From Brevibacillus laterosporus DSM 25 (GTDB taxonomy: Bacteria > Bacillota > Bacilli > Brevibacillales > Brevibacillaceae), in the NCBI RefSeq assembly GCF_002706795.1, contig NZ_CP017705.1, forward strand, positions 3,036,501-3,100,500: a stretch of 64,000 bases of DNA, in the 5' to 3' direction. The notes below the pieces were generated by a model, which worked only from the letters and a program-made list of their open reading frames with translations, ran no database searches and was not told where the DNA came from. Position numbers and translations under genes: made by a program. Shown here piece after piece: positions 34,672 through 44,815 of the stretch (positions are counted from its first letter, which is position 1; each line of letters starts with the position of its first letter).

Positions 34672-36471
34672 ATGAAGCATGTTAAAGATATTGCCGAACA
34701 CGCAGCTATGCAAAGCTTTCTGAACTGCTATCTCCGGGAAACAGGAAACGGTAGGTGGATGACGACAAATGGAGAAAATTATCTTCATGTGCCGTTGGTG
34801 TCTCAGAAAATGGATTTATACGTCAAGGCCAGCTATCAATCGCCGACAGGAAGGCATCTATTTGACTATCCTGCCTTTTATCAGAGTAGAGAAGAGGCAC
34901 CAGTAGTTGAAGCTGATTATGTCACGATGACTGTATTATTGGTTAAGGAACTGTCGTTACAGCATGGAACGAAGGCAGTACCAGACGAGCTGGTATTGCG
35001 AGTTATTCAAAGCTGTCAAAATATGGAGAGATACTTAGCAGCTCGCTATGACGACGGGGAAGAGCTATATGGCTTTGAAATGGATTTCATTACGGCTGAG
35101 CAAGCTTTACTCTTTGGACACCTTTTCCATCCTACACCAAAGAGTCGGCAAGGAATTCCTGATACAAAGCAGGCTATTTTTTCGCCAGAGCAAAAAGGAG
35201 CTTTCCCTTTACACTATTTTGCGGCCCATCACTCTTTAGTCTTAGAAGGATCGGGATTCGAACAATCTGCTACCGAGATTATCAAAGCAGAGCTAGGGCA
35301 GGAAGTGCTAGATCGAGACGGGATTAGGCAATATGCAAGGAATGAAAATTACTCACTTATCCCTCTGCATCCGCTACAAGCGGAATGGATGTTGGATCAA
35401 CACTCAGTTCAGAAGTATATCAAGCGTGGTTTGTTGCACAATCTAGGCCCTCTAGGTGAATTTTATCAAGCTACTTCTTCATTGCGAACGGTCTACCATC
35501 CAGATAAAAGCTTTATGATAAAGCTTTCTATTCCTGTTAAAGTGACTAATTCTTTACGTGTTAACAAACACTCAGAGTTAGAAAGTGGAGTAGAGGCAAA
35601 AAAGGTACTGGATACAATTACGGAGGATATGAGCAAAAAATATCCAGGATTTGCTTTTATACACGATCCCGCTTATATCACACTCAAGCTGGACGAGCAG
35701 GATGAGTCAGGATTTGAGGTCATCTTACGCCATAATCCCTTTCAGGGTAGTGAGGCTAACAATATTACAGTGCTCGCTGCTCTAATTCAGGACCCATTAC
35801 CTGGACAACAAAGTAGACTGGCTGTGATTATTTTACAGCTTGCGAGGCAGGAGGGGCGGACGCCATCAGAGGTGAGTCTTGAGTGGTTCCGGCGTTATCT
35901 GGAAATTTCACTCAAGCCAATGGTATGGCTCTATCTCAAGTGGGGAATTGGCTTAGAAGCTCATCAGCAGAATAGTATTGTTAAGCTTCAGGACGGATAT
36001 CCCAGCCAATTTTACTACAGGGATAATCAAGGATATTATTACTGTCAATCAATGAAGGAATTGTTATCTCGAAATTTTCCCAATCTTGGTGAAACGAGCA
36101 AAAACGTAACCGAAGACAGCTTGGTGGACGAACGGTTACGTTATTATCTGATTTTTAATCATATGCTTGGTCTTATTAATGGCTTTGGTACCGCAGGATT
36201 AATAGATGAACAGCAGTTATTAGATGAGATGCGCACTGTGTTACAAGAGTTTTTGCCGTTAAATAGAGAACCATCTCGATTTTTACATAGTCTGCTGACG
36301 TCAGAAAAGCTTGCTTGCAAGGCGAATTTACTTACTCGTTTTCATGATGTAGACGAACTAGAGGGTGAAGAGAGCAACTCTGCTATCTTTGTTCAGATCG
36401 ATAATCCGCTTGCAAAAGCAAGTAAGCGTCAAATAGAACTCGAAACTGAAAACCAACTGGCGCTACGTTAA
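34672..36471 (+). CDS. asbA: Petrobactin synthetase AsbA (NIS synthetase)
   Basis: A 599-residue cytoplasmic NRPS-independent siderophore synthetase of the IucA/IucC family. AsbA condenses citrate with spermidine at the start of petrobactin assembly. Family motifs are visible: LHPLQAEWML (substrate-binding HP-x-Q), the KLSIPVKVTNSLR block, and LEAHQQNSIV with the ferric-iron-reductase-like C-terminal domain. GCAAAAGGAGATG ribosome site. First gene of the asb cluster behind the Fur box; 40 bases to asbB. Confidence 0.94.
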   Translation: MKHVKDIAEHAAMQSFLNCYLRETGNGRWMTTNGENYLHVPLVSQKMDLYVKASYQSPTGRHLFDYPAFYQSREEAPVVEADYVTMTVLLVKELSLQHGTKAVPDELVLRVIQSCQNMERYLAARYDDGEELYGFEMDFITAEQALLFGHLFHPTPKSRQGIPDTKQAIFSPEQKGAFPLHYFAAHHSLVLEGSGFEQSATEIIKAELGQEVLDRDGIRQYARNENYSLIPLHPLQAEWMLDQHSVQKYIKRGLLHNLGPLGEFYQATSSLRTVYHPDKSFMIKLSIPVKVTNSLRVNKHSELESGVEAKKVLDTITEDMSKKYPGFAFIHDPAYITLKLDEQDESGFEVILRHNPFQGSEANNITVLAALIQDPLPGQQSRLAVIILQLARQEGRTPSEVSLEWFRRYLEISLKPMVWLYLKWGIGLEAHQQNSIVKLQDGYPSQFYYRDNQGYYYCQSMKELLSRNFPNLGETSKNVTEDSLVDERLRYYLIFNHMLGLINGFGTAGLIDEQQLLDEMRTVLQEFLPLNREPSRFLHSLLTSEKLACKANLLTRFHDVDELEGEESNSAIFVQIDNPLAKASKRQIELETENQLALR

Positions 36472-36511
36472 CAAAACGGAAAAATGACTGTTGATAATGG
36501 AGGCTTTGGTA

Positions 36512-38359
36512 ATGCAAGTAACTGACTGCGATGTGAACATTGGGGAAGCCATTCGCTCCGAACAATACTTGCAGGTGCGAAGAAGAGTATTTCGTCAGTG
36601 TATTGAATCCATGATCTACGAAGGAATTTTGACTCCTGAAACACAGCTAGAAGAAACGTCTACACGTATCACCATCACGGGGTGGGACGAACACGACCAA
36701 CCAGTAGCTTACCAATGCTGGGCGCGGCGGACCATTACATTTGGAATGATCCGGCTTTTACCATCTAAACCGCTCATGCGTGTTGATGGTAAGACGGAGC
36801 AAGAGGCAGAGTCGATTACGCGCTTTTTAATGGATATATTCCGCAAAAGAGACGTAGACGAGCAAATGCTAGCCTCGTTTGCCCAGGAATTGGAACAAAC
36901 GCTGCTTAAAGATACACTTTCACAGTATAGTCGGGCAGAACGGAAAGTATGGCTAAGGGGAAAGAGCTACGACGAACTGGAGGGCGACCTGATGGACGGT
37001 CACCCATATCACCCTAGCTACAAATCCCGGCTAGGATTCGATTACCTTGATCATTACGCATATGGACCAGAGTTTAAACAGGAAGTGCAGCTATTATGGA
37101 TAGGCATACATAAACAGTATGCGCATGTAAAAACAGATCAGGATATGGAGACTCAGCAGTTATTTTTGGATGAATTGGGAGTAGAACAGAGAGAAGCTTT
37201 TCGTTCGGTTTTCGTACAACAAGGATGCGATCCTGAGGAGTATGATATGTTACCGGTGCATCCGTGGCAGTGGCGCAAACATATCGTTCCCGCTTTTCAG
37301 GCTGATTTGCATGCCAAAAGAATCGTGGAGCTGGGGCTCTCCAACGATCGTTATCGACCACAGCAATCAATTCGGACGTTTGCCAACAGCAGCAATCGAA
37401 TCAAACCTTATGTGAAGCTAGCGATAAATGTAGTCAACACTTCCGCAGCTCGTCACTTAACCCCGCATTCGCTTGCTAGTGCGCCACTCATTTCCCGTTG
37501 GTTAAAGGGAATGCGAGATACAGACCCATATCTCAAAGATGAGATCAAATTAGTTATGCTTGGAGAATTTGCGACGGTTTGCTATGATCCACCACCTCCA
37601 GCAGATTTGGTTGAGATGGTGACGTTTGGTGTGATTGGATGCATGTGGAGAGAAAGCCTGCATCAATACCTGGAGCCTGATGAAGAAGCTGTTCCCTTCA
37701 ATGCTTTATCTGCAAGAGAGTTAGATGGAGTCCCGTTTATTGATCCATGGATACGTGAGTATGGTATTGAGAATTGGCTGAGACAATTGGTTGAAAAAAG
37801 TGTACTACCAGTTGTCCATTTACTGGTTAAGCATGGGATTGCGCTGGAGTCTCACGCTCAAAACATGATACTGATCCATCGCAAAGGGGTTCCCGTACGA
37901 GTTGCATTAAAAGATTTTCATGAGGACTTGATATACTGTAAACCATATCTGAACGATCCAGAGGCATGTCCGGATTTTGCGAATGTACATGAATTTTATG
38001 CAACTGTGGAGCCTAATGTCATGTTCCACATGGATGATCCTTCGCTTGTACGAGACTTAACATTAGAAACACTATTTTTAATTAATTTAGGCCAATTGTC
38101 GCTTATGTTGGCTGAACATTATGATTTTGCAGAAAGTAGATTTTGGATGCTAATAGCTCAAATGATCGAGCAGCACCAAAGTCGTTTTCCTGAGCTGAAG
38201 GAACGGTTTGAGCTTTTTCAATTATTTGTTCCAAGCATCATGGCAGAGCAATTAACTAAGCGACGCCTTTATTCTGATAACGTGACGCATGTACACCAAG
38301 TACCCAATGCTCTATATCAAGCTAGAGAAAGCTTGCGAGCTATCCTTTGTAGGAGGTGA
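36512..38359 (+). CDS. asbB: Petrobactin synthetase AsbB (NIS synthetase)
   Basis: A 615-residue IucA/IucC-family synthetase that joins spermidine and dihydroxybenzoyl units onto the citrate backbone. Start ATG 36512 lies eight bases after TGGAGG; the open frame to 36491 begins before that site. Family motifs: LPVHPWQWRKHIVPAF (split as MLPVHPWQW), the IRTFANSSNRIKPYVKLAIN block, and LESHAQNMILIHRKG. It is the paralogue of AsbA (similar order, different C-terminus). AsbC follows after six bases. Confidence 0.94.
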   Translation: MQVTDCDVNIGEAIRSEQYLQVRRRVFRQCIESMIYEGILTPETQLEETSTRITITGWDEHDQPVAYQCWARRTITFGMIRLLPSKPLMRVDGKTEQEAESITRFLMDIFRKRDVDEQMLASFAQELEQTLLKDTLSQYSRAERKVWLRGKSYDELEGDLMDGHPYHPSYKSRLGFDYLDHYAYGPEFKQEVQLLWIGIHKQYAHVKTDQDMETQQLFLDELGVEQREAFRSVFVQQGCDPEEYDMLPVHPWQWRKHIVPAFQADLHAKRIVELGLSNDRYRPQQSIRTFANSSNRIKPYVKLAINVVNTSAARHLTPHSLASAPLISRWLKGMRDTDPYLKDEIKLVMLGEFATVCYDPPPPADLVEMVTFGVIGCMWRESLHQYLEPDEEAVPFNALSARELDGVPFIDPWIREYGIENWLRQLVEKSVLPVVHLLVKHGIALESHAQNMILIHRKGVPVRVALKDFHEDLIYCKPYLNDPEACPDFANVHEFYATVEPNVMFHMDDPSLVRDLTLETLFLINLGQLSLMLAEHYDFAESRFWMLIAQMIEQHQSRFPELKERFELFQLFVPSIMAEQLTKRRLYSDNVTHVHQVPNALYQARESLRAILCRR

Positions 38360-38365
38360 TAAACC

Positions 38366-39616
38366 ATGTTGATCATCAATGAAAATGAAATCGGTTCAAA
38401 TCAATTTGATTCTCGACTGCTGAGCTATTTAGGAATGCCCCATTTTCAACAACCAGAGGGAAAAAGATTCGCTTTATGCTTGTCGAATGCGTTAGACATT
38501 ATTAGTCTCGTCCTTTATTTACGTGACCATGGTGCTTCGGTTCTGCTTATTCATGGTGAAACGCCAGAAGAGACAGCTTATCAAATGGCAGTGGACGGTC
38601 AATGCTATGGGCTTATCTACCATGTTCCAGAAAACTTTGTGTTGGTCCCACAAGAAGGGGCGACAGAGCAGGAACCTTCTGTTTATCAATACAGCTCGGG
38701 AACGACTGGTCAACCAAAGCTGGTAAGACGTAGCTGGAAAGAAATCAACGTAGAAATGTCAGCATATAACCAGGTATTTCGTGCATATGAGGACTTAGTT
38801 CCGATAGTAATGGCGCCCGTTACTCATTCCTATGGATTGATTTGCGGGGTATTGGCTACTTTGGAACGAGGAAGTAAGCCATTGGTGGTTACTCATAAGA
38901 ATCCCAAATTTGCTTGGGAGGTTATTAAAAAGACACCACAGCACATCGTTTATGGGGTACCGTTGCTATTCCACGTCTTATCCAGTTTTACGAGTGAAGC
39001 GGTTCGTTTTCATCGAATCATGACCTCTGGTGCTCCTATGCCGGAGCAATTATTTACGAGGCTACAAGGCATGACAGATACGATGATGCAACAGTATGGT
39101 TGCTCAGAGACGGGATGTATAAGTATCAGTGAACAGATGACCTCTCATGTTGATCTAGGAAAGCCTCTATCACATGTGACGCTTACAGCAGGAGTGGAAA
39201 CGGATAGCCCGGCGGAGATTACGGCTACGATCAATAATAAGACAATCTATACACAGGATTTAGGGTATTGGCAAGCAGGCCATATTCAATTTGTTGCCCG
39301 AATGGATGATGTAATTAATGTATCAGGTTTGAAGGTGTTTCCTATGGAAGTAGAGGAAATGATTTTAAAAATGGACGGGATGAAAGAGGTTGTTGTTTAT
39401 AGAGGTCAGCATCCTGTAATGGGTGAGGTAGTTAAGGCGATGATCGTAGCTGATGAGAGTATCACCCCTTCTAGCATTCGAGATTGGTGCTTACCCAGAT
39501 TGCCAGCCTACAAGGTTCCTTTTGAAATTACATGTGTACAAAGGATCCCGAAAACACCAAATGGTAAAGTAAGTCGTCGCTTGTTAGAAACGGAGGAAGT
39601 TGTTCATGAAGCGTGA
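38366..39616 (+). CDS. asbC: 3,4-dihydroxybenzoate-AMP ligase AsbC
   Basis: A 416-residue adenylate-forming enzyme that activates 3,4-dihydroxybenzoate and loads it on the carrier AsbD. The AMP-binding core is YQYSSGTTGQPKLVRR (about 107-122), followed by MMQQYGCSETG and the hinge region MDDVINVSGLKVFP; the C-terminal catalytic Lys lies in TPNGKVSRR. It is shorter than standard acyl-CoA synthetases, as known AsbC is. GTAGGAGGTG ribosome site. Its end overlaps the asbD start. Confidence 0.94.
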   Translation: MLIINENEIGSNQFDSRLLSYLGMPHFQQPEGKRFALCLSNALDIISLVLYLRDHGASVLLIHGETPEETAYQMAVDGQCYGLIYHVPENFVLVPQEGATEQEPSVYQYSSGTTGQPKLVRRSWKEINVEMSAYNQVFRAYEDLVPIVMAPVTHSYGLICGVLATLERGSKPLVVTHKNPKFAWEVIKKTPQHIVYGVPLLFHVLSSFTSEAVRFHRIMTSGAPMPEQLFTRLQGMTDTMMQQYGCSETGCISISEQMTSHVDLGKPLSHVTLTAGVETDSPAEITATINNKTIYTQDLGYWQAGHIQFVARMDDVINVSGLKVFPMEVEEMILKMDGMKEVVVYRGQHPVMGEVVKAMIVADESITPSSIRDWCLPRLPAYKVPFEITCVQRIPKTPNGKVSRRLLETEEVVHEA

Positions 39617-39893
39617 GGAACGAATGGAACAGATAAAAGAAATAGTGACGAAGAAGCTAAAATTGACTCACGTCGTCACCCTAGATGAATCCATGCGATT
39701 ACAGGAGGATTTATTGATTGATTCAATCATGCTTCTTCAGTTGATTGTTTATATTGAGGAAGAATTGCAATTGATGGTCCCAGCAAAAGAATTGGACCCA
39801 CGTACTTTTCTTACAGTAGGATCTTTGCTTGACTTTATCGAGCAGTTACAGCCAGTTAATACTACTGCTCTATCGTCTACTCCTACGCAATAG
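39606..39893 (+). CDS. asbD: Aryl carrier protein AsbD
   Basis: A 95-residue acyl/aryl carrier protein. Ser40 in LLIDSIMLLQL is the phosphopantetheine attachment site. It carries the 3,4-dihydroxybenzoyl group between AsbC and AsbE. Start ATG 39606 lies nine bases after GGAGG and inside the end of asbC; a TTG at 39600 is less likely. The last 20 residues are a Thr/Ser-rich tail beyond the usual fold. Confidence 0.92.
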   Translation: MKREERMEQIKEIVTKKLKLTHVVTLDESMRLQEDLLIDSIMLLQLIVYIEEELQLMVPAKELDPRTFLTVGSLLDFIEQLQPVNTTALSSTPTQ

Positions 39894-39938
39894 ATTTTTA
39901 ACGATTTTGTACCAATACGTACAGCTCAGGGGGATTTC

Positions 39939-40922
39939 ATGGTTAAGGTTCATTGCTTAATTAGTTGCTTTTGTGAAGTAATCAAACGATATACACATGT
40001 GGATTACCGTCCCTATTATTTTGGGGTTTGGGATGCTGATTTTGTCAAAAAAGAAGACGGAGTTCTAACCTACTACACAGACAATCATGAGCCAATTATA
40101 AATGGATTTGAACACCTTTTTAGTGCTAACGTACAGGAATGGTACGATTCTAATAAAGATAAAGAGAGTAATTTGCAAACCTTTTTAGAGCTACTTGATT
40201 CTCGCAACGAGCATCAGTTTGTGCTTGTACAGATTGATATGTCACTTATTCCTGAACGTGATAATAAATTCGCTTTAAAGCCGTTTCCTCATTTTTTGAT
40301 GATTTCTAAAACAGAGAACGAGGACGAATGGTTTATGTTCGACCCAGACTTTCGCTGGGAGGGAAATGTAAAAAAGGCAACAGTCATAGAAGCATTCCTA
40401 CAAAATCCATTCGGAGGCGGCTATTTATTTGATGCTAGGAATATCGTAGCACCCTCCTATGAAAAAACGGAGCAATACTTTCATGCTACTTTTCAACGGA
40501 GTCATAATGAATTTACTAGTAGTCTGAAAGCATTGATCTCAGATATGGCAGAGGAGAGGAATGGATATACTCTCGATATGCTACTACCTGCTGTGAAACA
40601 GGTGAAAGTGATTGCGATCCGAAAATATAGTTACGAGTATGCGTTCATGTTTTTTAAAGATTATCTTCAATATTCCCGTGATGAATTTTTACGGCTAGCT
40701 TATCAGATTGAAGATGTTGTACAAGCCTTCACCACGGCCCAATATCTGGCGGTAAAAATGTCTATGACTAAGAATTTAGCACTGCTACCTCCGATCATTG
40801 AGGCCCTTGAGGAAGCCGATACGATTGAATTACAGATTAAAGAAGAGCTAGAGAGACAGTTTGTACAATGGACGTTGATGGATAGAGCAGCTGTGACTCT
40901 TAATGAAGAGGAATGGAGGTAG
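39939..40922 (+). CDS. asbE: Petrobactin biosynthesis protein AsbE
   Basis: A 327-residue cytoplasmic protein with no strong catalytic motif beyond the AsbE family pattern (YRPYYFGVWD near the N-terminus, WFMFDPDFRWEGNV in the middle). In the known pathway AsbE transfers dihydroxybenzoate from AsbD to the spermidine arms. Assignment rests on family resemblance and its fixed place between asbD and asbF. The stop lies six bases before the asbF start. Confidence 0.92.
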   Translation: MVKVHCLISCFCEVIKRYTHVDYRPYYFGVWDADFVKKEDGVLTYYTDNHEPIINGFEHLFSANVQEWYDSNKDKESNLQTFLELLDSRNEHQFVLVQIDMSLIPERDNKFALKPFPHFLMISKTENEDEWFMFDPDFRWEGNVKKATVIEAFLQNPFGGGYLFDARNIVAPSYEKTEQYFHATFQRSHNEFTSSLKALISDMAEERNGYTLDMLLPAVKQVKVIAIRKYSYEYAFMFFKDYLQYSRDEFLRLAYQIEDVVQAFTTAQYLAVKMSMTKNLALLPPIIEALEEADTIELQIKEELERQFVQWTLMDRAAVTLNEEEWR

Positions 40923-40927
40923 GGTTG

Positions 40928-41776
40928 ATGAAATTTTCACTATGCACGATTTCTTTTCGCCATCAGCTAATCTCTTTTGCAGATATGGTTGAATTTGCCA
41001 GAAAACATGATTTTGACGGTATCGAATTATGGGGGATTCATGCTCAGCACTTGTATGATGGGGATCGAGAAAAAGGAGAAGAACAGCTTCGTATCTTAAC
41101 AAAGCATGAAATGCAGATATCGATGCTAAGCGACTATTTAGATATATCCTCTCATCAATCATTCTCCAAAACGCTCGATAAAGGGAAACGATTAATCTCC
41201 TTAGCGAAGTGGTTAGGGGGCAATCGCATTCGGACGTTTGCTGGGCAGAAGGCAAGTGCTGAGGTATCGGCAAACGAGCGAGCGTTATATGTAAAGCATT
41301 TGCGCGAACTGTGCGATCTATGTGGGGAGAATGGGATGGAACTGCTCTTAGAGACACATCCCAACACATTGACTGATGATCTCACATCTACGCTGACCCT
41401 ATTAGAAGAAATTAACCATCCATCGATAGCAATCAATCTGGACTTTTTGCATATCTGGGAATCCGGTGCTGATCCAATTGACAGCTTTGAAAAGCTACAG
41501 CCATGGGTGCACCATTATCACCTGAAAAATATCGTTTCTACTGAGCATTTGGGAGTTTTTCTGCCAAATAATGTTTACTCGCCAAGTGGAAGCCGCGAAG
41601 GGATTGTCCCATTAGCATATGGAGCAGTAGACTATCGTTCTATTCTTGAAGTTATTGCTAAGACAGATCATTTTGCATCAATCGAGTGGTTTGGTCCTAA
41701 CCCAGCTAAGGTATTAGGTGAAGAAATGAAATGGTTGCGCCAACAAGTACCAGCTCAGTCATTAAGTCTTTTATAG
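40928..41776 (+). CDS. asbF: 3-dehydroshikimate dehydratase AsbF
   Basis: A 282-residue TIM-barrel enzyme that makes 3,4-dihydroxybenzoate from 3-dehydroshikimate. Start ATG 40928 lies eight bases after GGAGG; the ATG at 40913 is inside that site. Xylose-isomerase-like features: FDGIELWGIHAQHL, LLLETHPNTLTDD (metal ligand Glu), AINLDFLHIWE (Asp/His), HHYHLKN (His) and SIEWFGPNP (Glu). The metal ligands all look intact. Ends the asb operon with a terminator 40 bases downstream. Confidence 0.95.
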   Translation: MKFSLCTISFRHQLISFADMVEFARKHDFDGIELWGIHAQHLYDGDREKGEEQLRILTKHEMQISMLSDYLDISSHQSFSKTLDKGKRLISLAKWLGGNRIRTFAGQKASAEVSANERALYVKHLRELCDLCGENGMELLLETHPNTLTDDLTSTLTLLEEINHPSIAINLDFLHIWESGADPIDSFEKLQPWVHHYHLKNIVSTEHLGVFLPNNVYSPSGSREGIVPLAYGAVDYRSILEVIAKTDHFASIEWFGPNPAKVLGEEMKWLRQQVPAQSLSLL

Positions 41777-41815
41777 CAAGTAAATATAAAACGAAAATAG
41801 GTAGTACTATAACAT

Positions 41816-41844
41816 AAAAAGATAGCCATCCAGGCTATCTTTTT
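41816..41844 (+). terminator. Terminator of the asb operon
   Basis: AAAAAGATAGCC pairs with GGCTATCTTTTT. Confidence 0.92.
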
Positions 41845-41979
41845 GCATGTAAAAACTTGATTAAAGCATAATCCGTTTCAGTAAACGCATAACATGGTTA
41901 AGAACCTTTGAGGTTAACAACTGTTGTATCGCTATCTCTAATGAAATGTGATGAAACAACAAAGTAAAAGGAGGATACC

Positions 41980-44796
41980 ATGTTTAACTGCGTTTTAAAA
42001 TGGATTTCTGCTGGATCAGCCTTCGCTTTATTTTTATCCACAGTACCCGTAGACGTATTGGCAGTATCTAAGACACAGGTGACTGTATCGGTTAACGAAG
42101 TCAAACGTAAAAATCACCCGACCACAGATACCAAAGATGACCAAGACATAACTACAGCTGATCAAAACACGTCTACTTCAAAAAAAGAACCAGATCCATC
42201 TAACGAAACAAAAACAAAGTCAAAGACAGGACAACAAAAACCAGACATTACGATCCCAGTAGATTTTACTGAATCGGAAGAAAAGTCCAAGGATCAATCT
42301 AAGGATATACACTTAGCCCCACTACTCCCCGCAAAGAGTAACGCTTCCACAACTGATATGGTCACATTGAAAAATGCAAAGAAGCTTCTATCACAGTTTT
42401 CCCTAACACATGAAAAGCTTAATGTTCACGTAGACCACTGTGTGGATGTGACTTTGGTAGCTCCTACTATAGAGTTAGACTATAAAGTAATGAGCGATAA
42501 CCCAGACATTGCTACTATTACCAAACAAGCTGATAATCGATTTCGTATTCAAGGGAACTCCCCTGGTAAAGCCCGCTTTTATGTTTTCATAGATAAAATG
42601 GCTCCCACATATATCGGTGAAGTGCAAGTATATGCAAATACGGATGTAAACCAAGATGGGCTGCTAACTTCTGAGGATGTAGCGTTCGTCCAAAAACATA
42701 TGGGCAAAGATAAGAAAGATCCTACCTGGGCAAAAATTAAAAATGCTGATGTCAATCGGGATGGCAGGATTGATAGTCATGATAAAAAATTGGTGCAACA
42801 GCAGCTTGATCAGTACAAACATTTACAGTCGTATGAACGTGTGATTTTGATTGGTATTAGTGGACTTGGTAACGCTAACAAAAAGATTTTTACTCCAAAT
42901 ATGGATAGCTTGATTAAGAACGGGACCTATACGTATGTAGCCAAGCCCGTAGCTGAACAAAAAAGTGCAGAAAACTGGGCAAGCATCCTACTTGGTGTAC
43001 CTCCTGAGGAACATGGTATTACTAGCAGTAATGTAGATACTAATTCGCGTACGACATATAGTCCACATGCTTCTGTGATTCGGTGGCTACATGAAGAAAG
43101 ACCGGAAGCTCATATCGGGGCTTTTACAGCTAACGCAGATATCCGTCGAGGGATTTTAGAAGAAGAGTTAGCAAAAGTCGACCAAATCACCATGAACACT
43201 GGTAGTCAAAATCTATCTGATGCAGAAGTAGCCAAGCAAGCGGCATCGTATATTTTACATCAAGGGAATAAAAATAGATTAACGTTTGTTCAATTACAAG
43301 GCCCGAAGCTAGCAGCGAATCAATATGGCTATCATTCCGCAAAATATACAGAAGCTGTGCGGAAAGTGGATCAGGAAGTGGGACTTATACTAAAGGCGCT
43401 AGAGATACAGAAACAGAAAAATAAATCCTTAATTCTTTTGGTAACAGATGAAGGAGCTGATGTTGATTACCCTACTTCTACGAACAAGTTTAACAAACTG
43501 ACGTGGGCAGTATCAGGACCGGACATAAAGACAGGCAACAATCCAAATTCTATTTCCGCAATGGATACGGCAGCGGTCATCGTAGAAGCTCTAAAGCTGA
43601 ACAAGCCAACTGTTTTCGCTGCAAAAGTACCACGAGATGTATTCGGTAAAGATGTGAAGGTTAAGAGTATTCGGATAAATAAATCAAGAATCAAACTGGA
43701 TAAGGGGGATACTGTTACGGTTCGAGCTACTGTTTCTCCTAAGGATGCGACCAATCAAAACGTAGAATGGAAAAGTAAAAATAAACGGATTGCGACTGTA
43801 AAAGACCGAGGGAAGGGTAAAGCCGAAATTAAAGGAAAGCGAGAAGGGACCACTTATGTTTATGTTATTTCCGATGATGGAGATAAGGAGGATAGAGTTA
43901 AAGTAATTGTAGAGGATGATTCTTCATCAGGTTCAGGAGCAAATTCTCGTAAAGACAAAGAGAACAATAAAGAGTGGCAACGTGAAATGATAAGAGCCGT
44001 TGAAAAAAAAGGCGGTAGGGTTATTTCAAAAGTTGTTCATTTTGATAAAAAAGATAACTTTTCTTATACAGTAGATGGGAGAATAGATACAAGCACAACG
44101 GCTGTGTTTCACTATGATGACAAACAGAATCGCTTGTCTTATGTACCGGCTGATTTTGAGTATGTACGTGGCGAAACTAGAGTCAAAATACGGGATCAGC
44201 GTATGACTGGAACCTTTGCCCTTGCTACCTTCAAAAAGACATTCCGAGATATGTATGGACACTGGGCACGTCATGATGTGGAATTGTTAGCAAACAAACT
44301 AATGATCTATGGTCAGTCAAGTAATTATTTCGTACCAGAACAACCAATTACCCGTGCTGAATTTGTAGCGATGGTAATAAGAGCGCTTGGAGAACAAGAA
44401 GGAAGTGGTTCACGCTTTAGCGATGTTTATTCATCCGCATGGTATGCTGGTGCTGTAGAGACAGCAAGGAGCAGAGGTTATGTTCTTGGTTACGAAAATC
44501 GGATGTTTGGACCAAATAAAACCATTACTCGTCAGGAAATGGCAGTTATTATGAAACGCATATTAGAAAAACGGGGGCTTCGTGTAAAGATTACTACCGG
44601 TCAACAAGCTACTTTTAGCACTTTATTCCATGATCTAGGCCAGCTTGCTTGGGGAAAACGCGATCTAGCAGAGGCTTATTATGCTGGACTCATTCAAGGT
44701 GTCAGCTACGGGTATTTACAACCACAGGCAAATGCAACACGATCTCATTGTGCCGTAATGATCAAACGAATGATAGGAAAACTTAACTTGTTGTAG
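41980..44796 (+). CDS. S-layer-anchored surface protein with dockerin-like, phosphatase-like, Big2 and SLH domains
   Basis: A 938-residue exported protein with an AAAGGAGG ribosome site. Order: signal peptide (about 1-29), a disordered Thr/Lys/Asp-rich region (to about 125), a beta domain, a dockerin-like pair of calcium loops (DVNQDGLLTSEDV and DVNRDGRIDSHDK; about 220-275), an alkaline-phosphatase-superfamily-like domain (about 286-555), a bacterial Ig-like group 2 domain (about 558-645), a charged linker, and three SLH repeats (about 755-938, with GHWARHDVELL, SAWYAGAVETA and YYAGLIQG). The first metal Asp of the phosphatase core is Ser (GISGLG), and the usual DHG near the C-terminal metal site is DEG, so activity is doubtful. 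Anchored to wall polymer by SLH. Function unknown. Confidence 0.88.
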   Translation: MFNCVLKWISAGSAFALFLSTVPVDVLAVSKTQVTVSVNEVKRKNHPTTDTKDDQDITTADQNTSTSKKEPDPSNETKTKSKTGQQKPDITIPVDFTESEEKSKDQSKDIHLAPLLPAKSNASTTDMVTLKNAKKLLSQFSLTHEKLNVHVDHCVDVTLVAPTIELDYKVMSDNPDIATITKQADNRFRIQGNSPGKARFYVFIDKMAPTYIGEVQVYANTDVNQDGLLTSEDVAFVQKHMGKDKKDPTWAKIKNADVNRDGRIDSHDKKLVQQQLDQYKHLQSYERVILIGISGLGNANKKIFTPNMDSLIKNGTYTYVAKPVAEQKSAENWASILLGVPPEEHGITSSNVDTNSRTTYSPHASVIRWLHEERPEAHIGAFTANADIRRGILEEELAKVDQITMNTGSQNLSDAEVAKQAASYILHQGNKNRLTFVQLQGPKLAANQYGYHSAKYTEAVRKVDQEVGLILKALEIQKQKNKSLILLVTDEGADVDYPTSTNKFNKLTWAVSGPDIKTGNNPNSISAMDTAAVIVEALKLNKPTVFAAKVPRDVFGKDVKVKSIRINKSRIKLDKGDTVTVRATVSPKDATNQNVEWKSKNKRIATVKDRGKGKAEIKGKREGTTYVYVISDDGDKEDRVKVIVEDDSSSGSGANSRKDKENNKEWQREMIRAVEKKGGRVISKVVHFDKKDNFSYTVDGRIDTSTTAVFHYDDKQNRLSYVPADFEYVRGETRVKIRDQRMTGTFALATFKKTFRDMYGHWARHDVELLANKLMIYGQSSNYFVPEQPITRAEFVAMVIRALGEQEGSGSRFSDVYSSAWYAGAVETARSRGYVLGYENRMFGPNKTITRQEMAVIMKRILEKRGLRVKITTGQQATFSTLFHDLGQLAWGKRDLAEAYYAGLIQGVSYGYLQPQANATRSHCAVMIKRMIGKLNLL

Positions 44797-44815
44797 AGAT
44801 AAGTAGGGATAAAAG

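Noticed and set aside
40848-41369. 173-residue minus-strand ORF
   Set aside because: Antisense to asbE/asbF.
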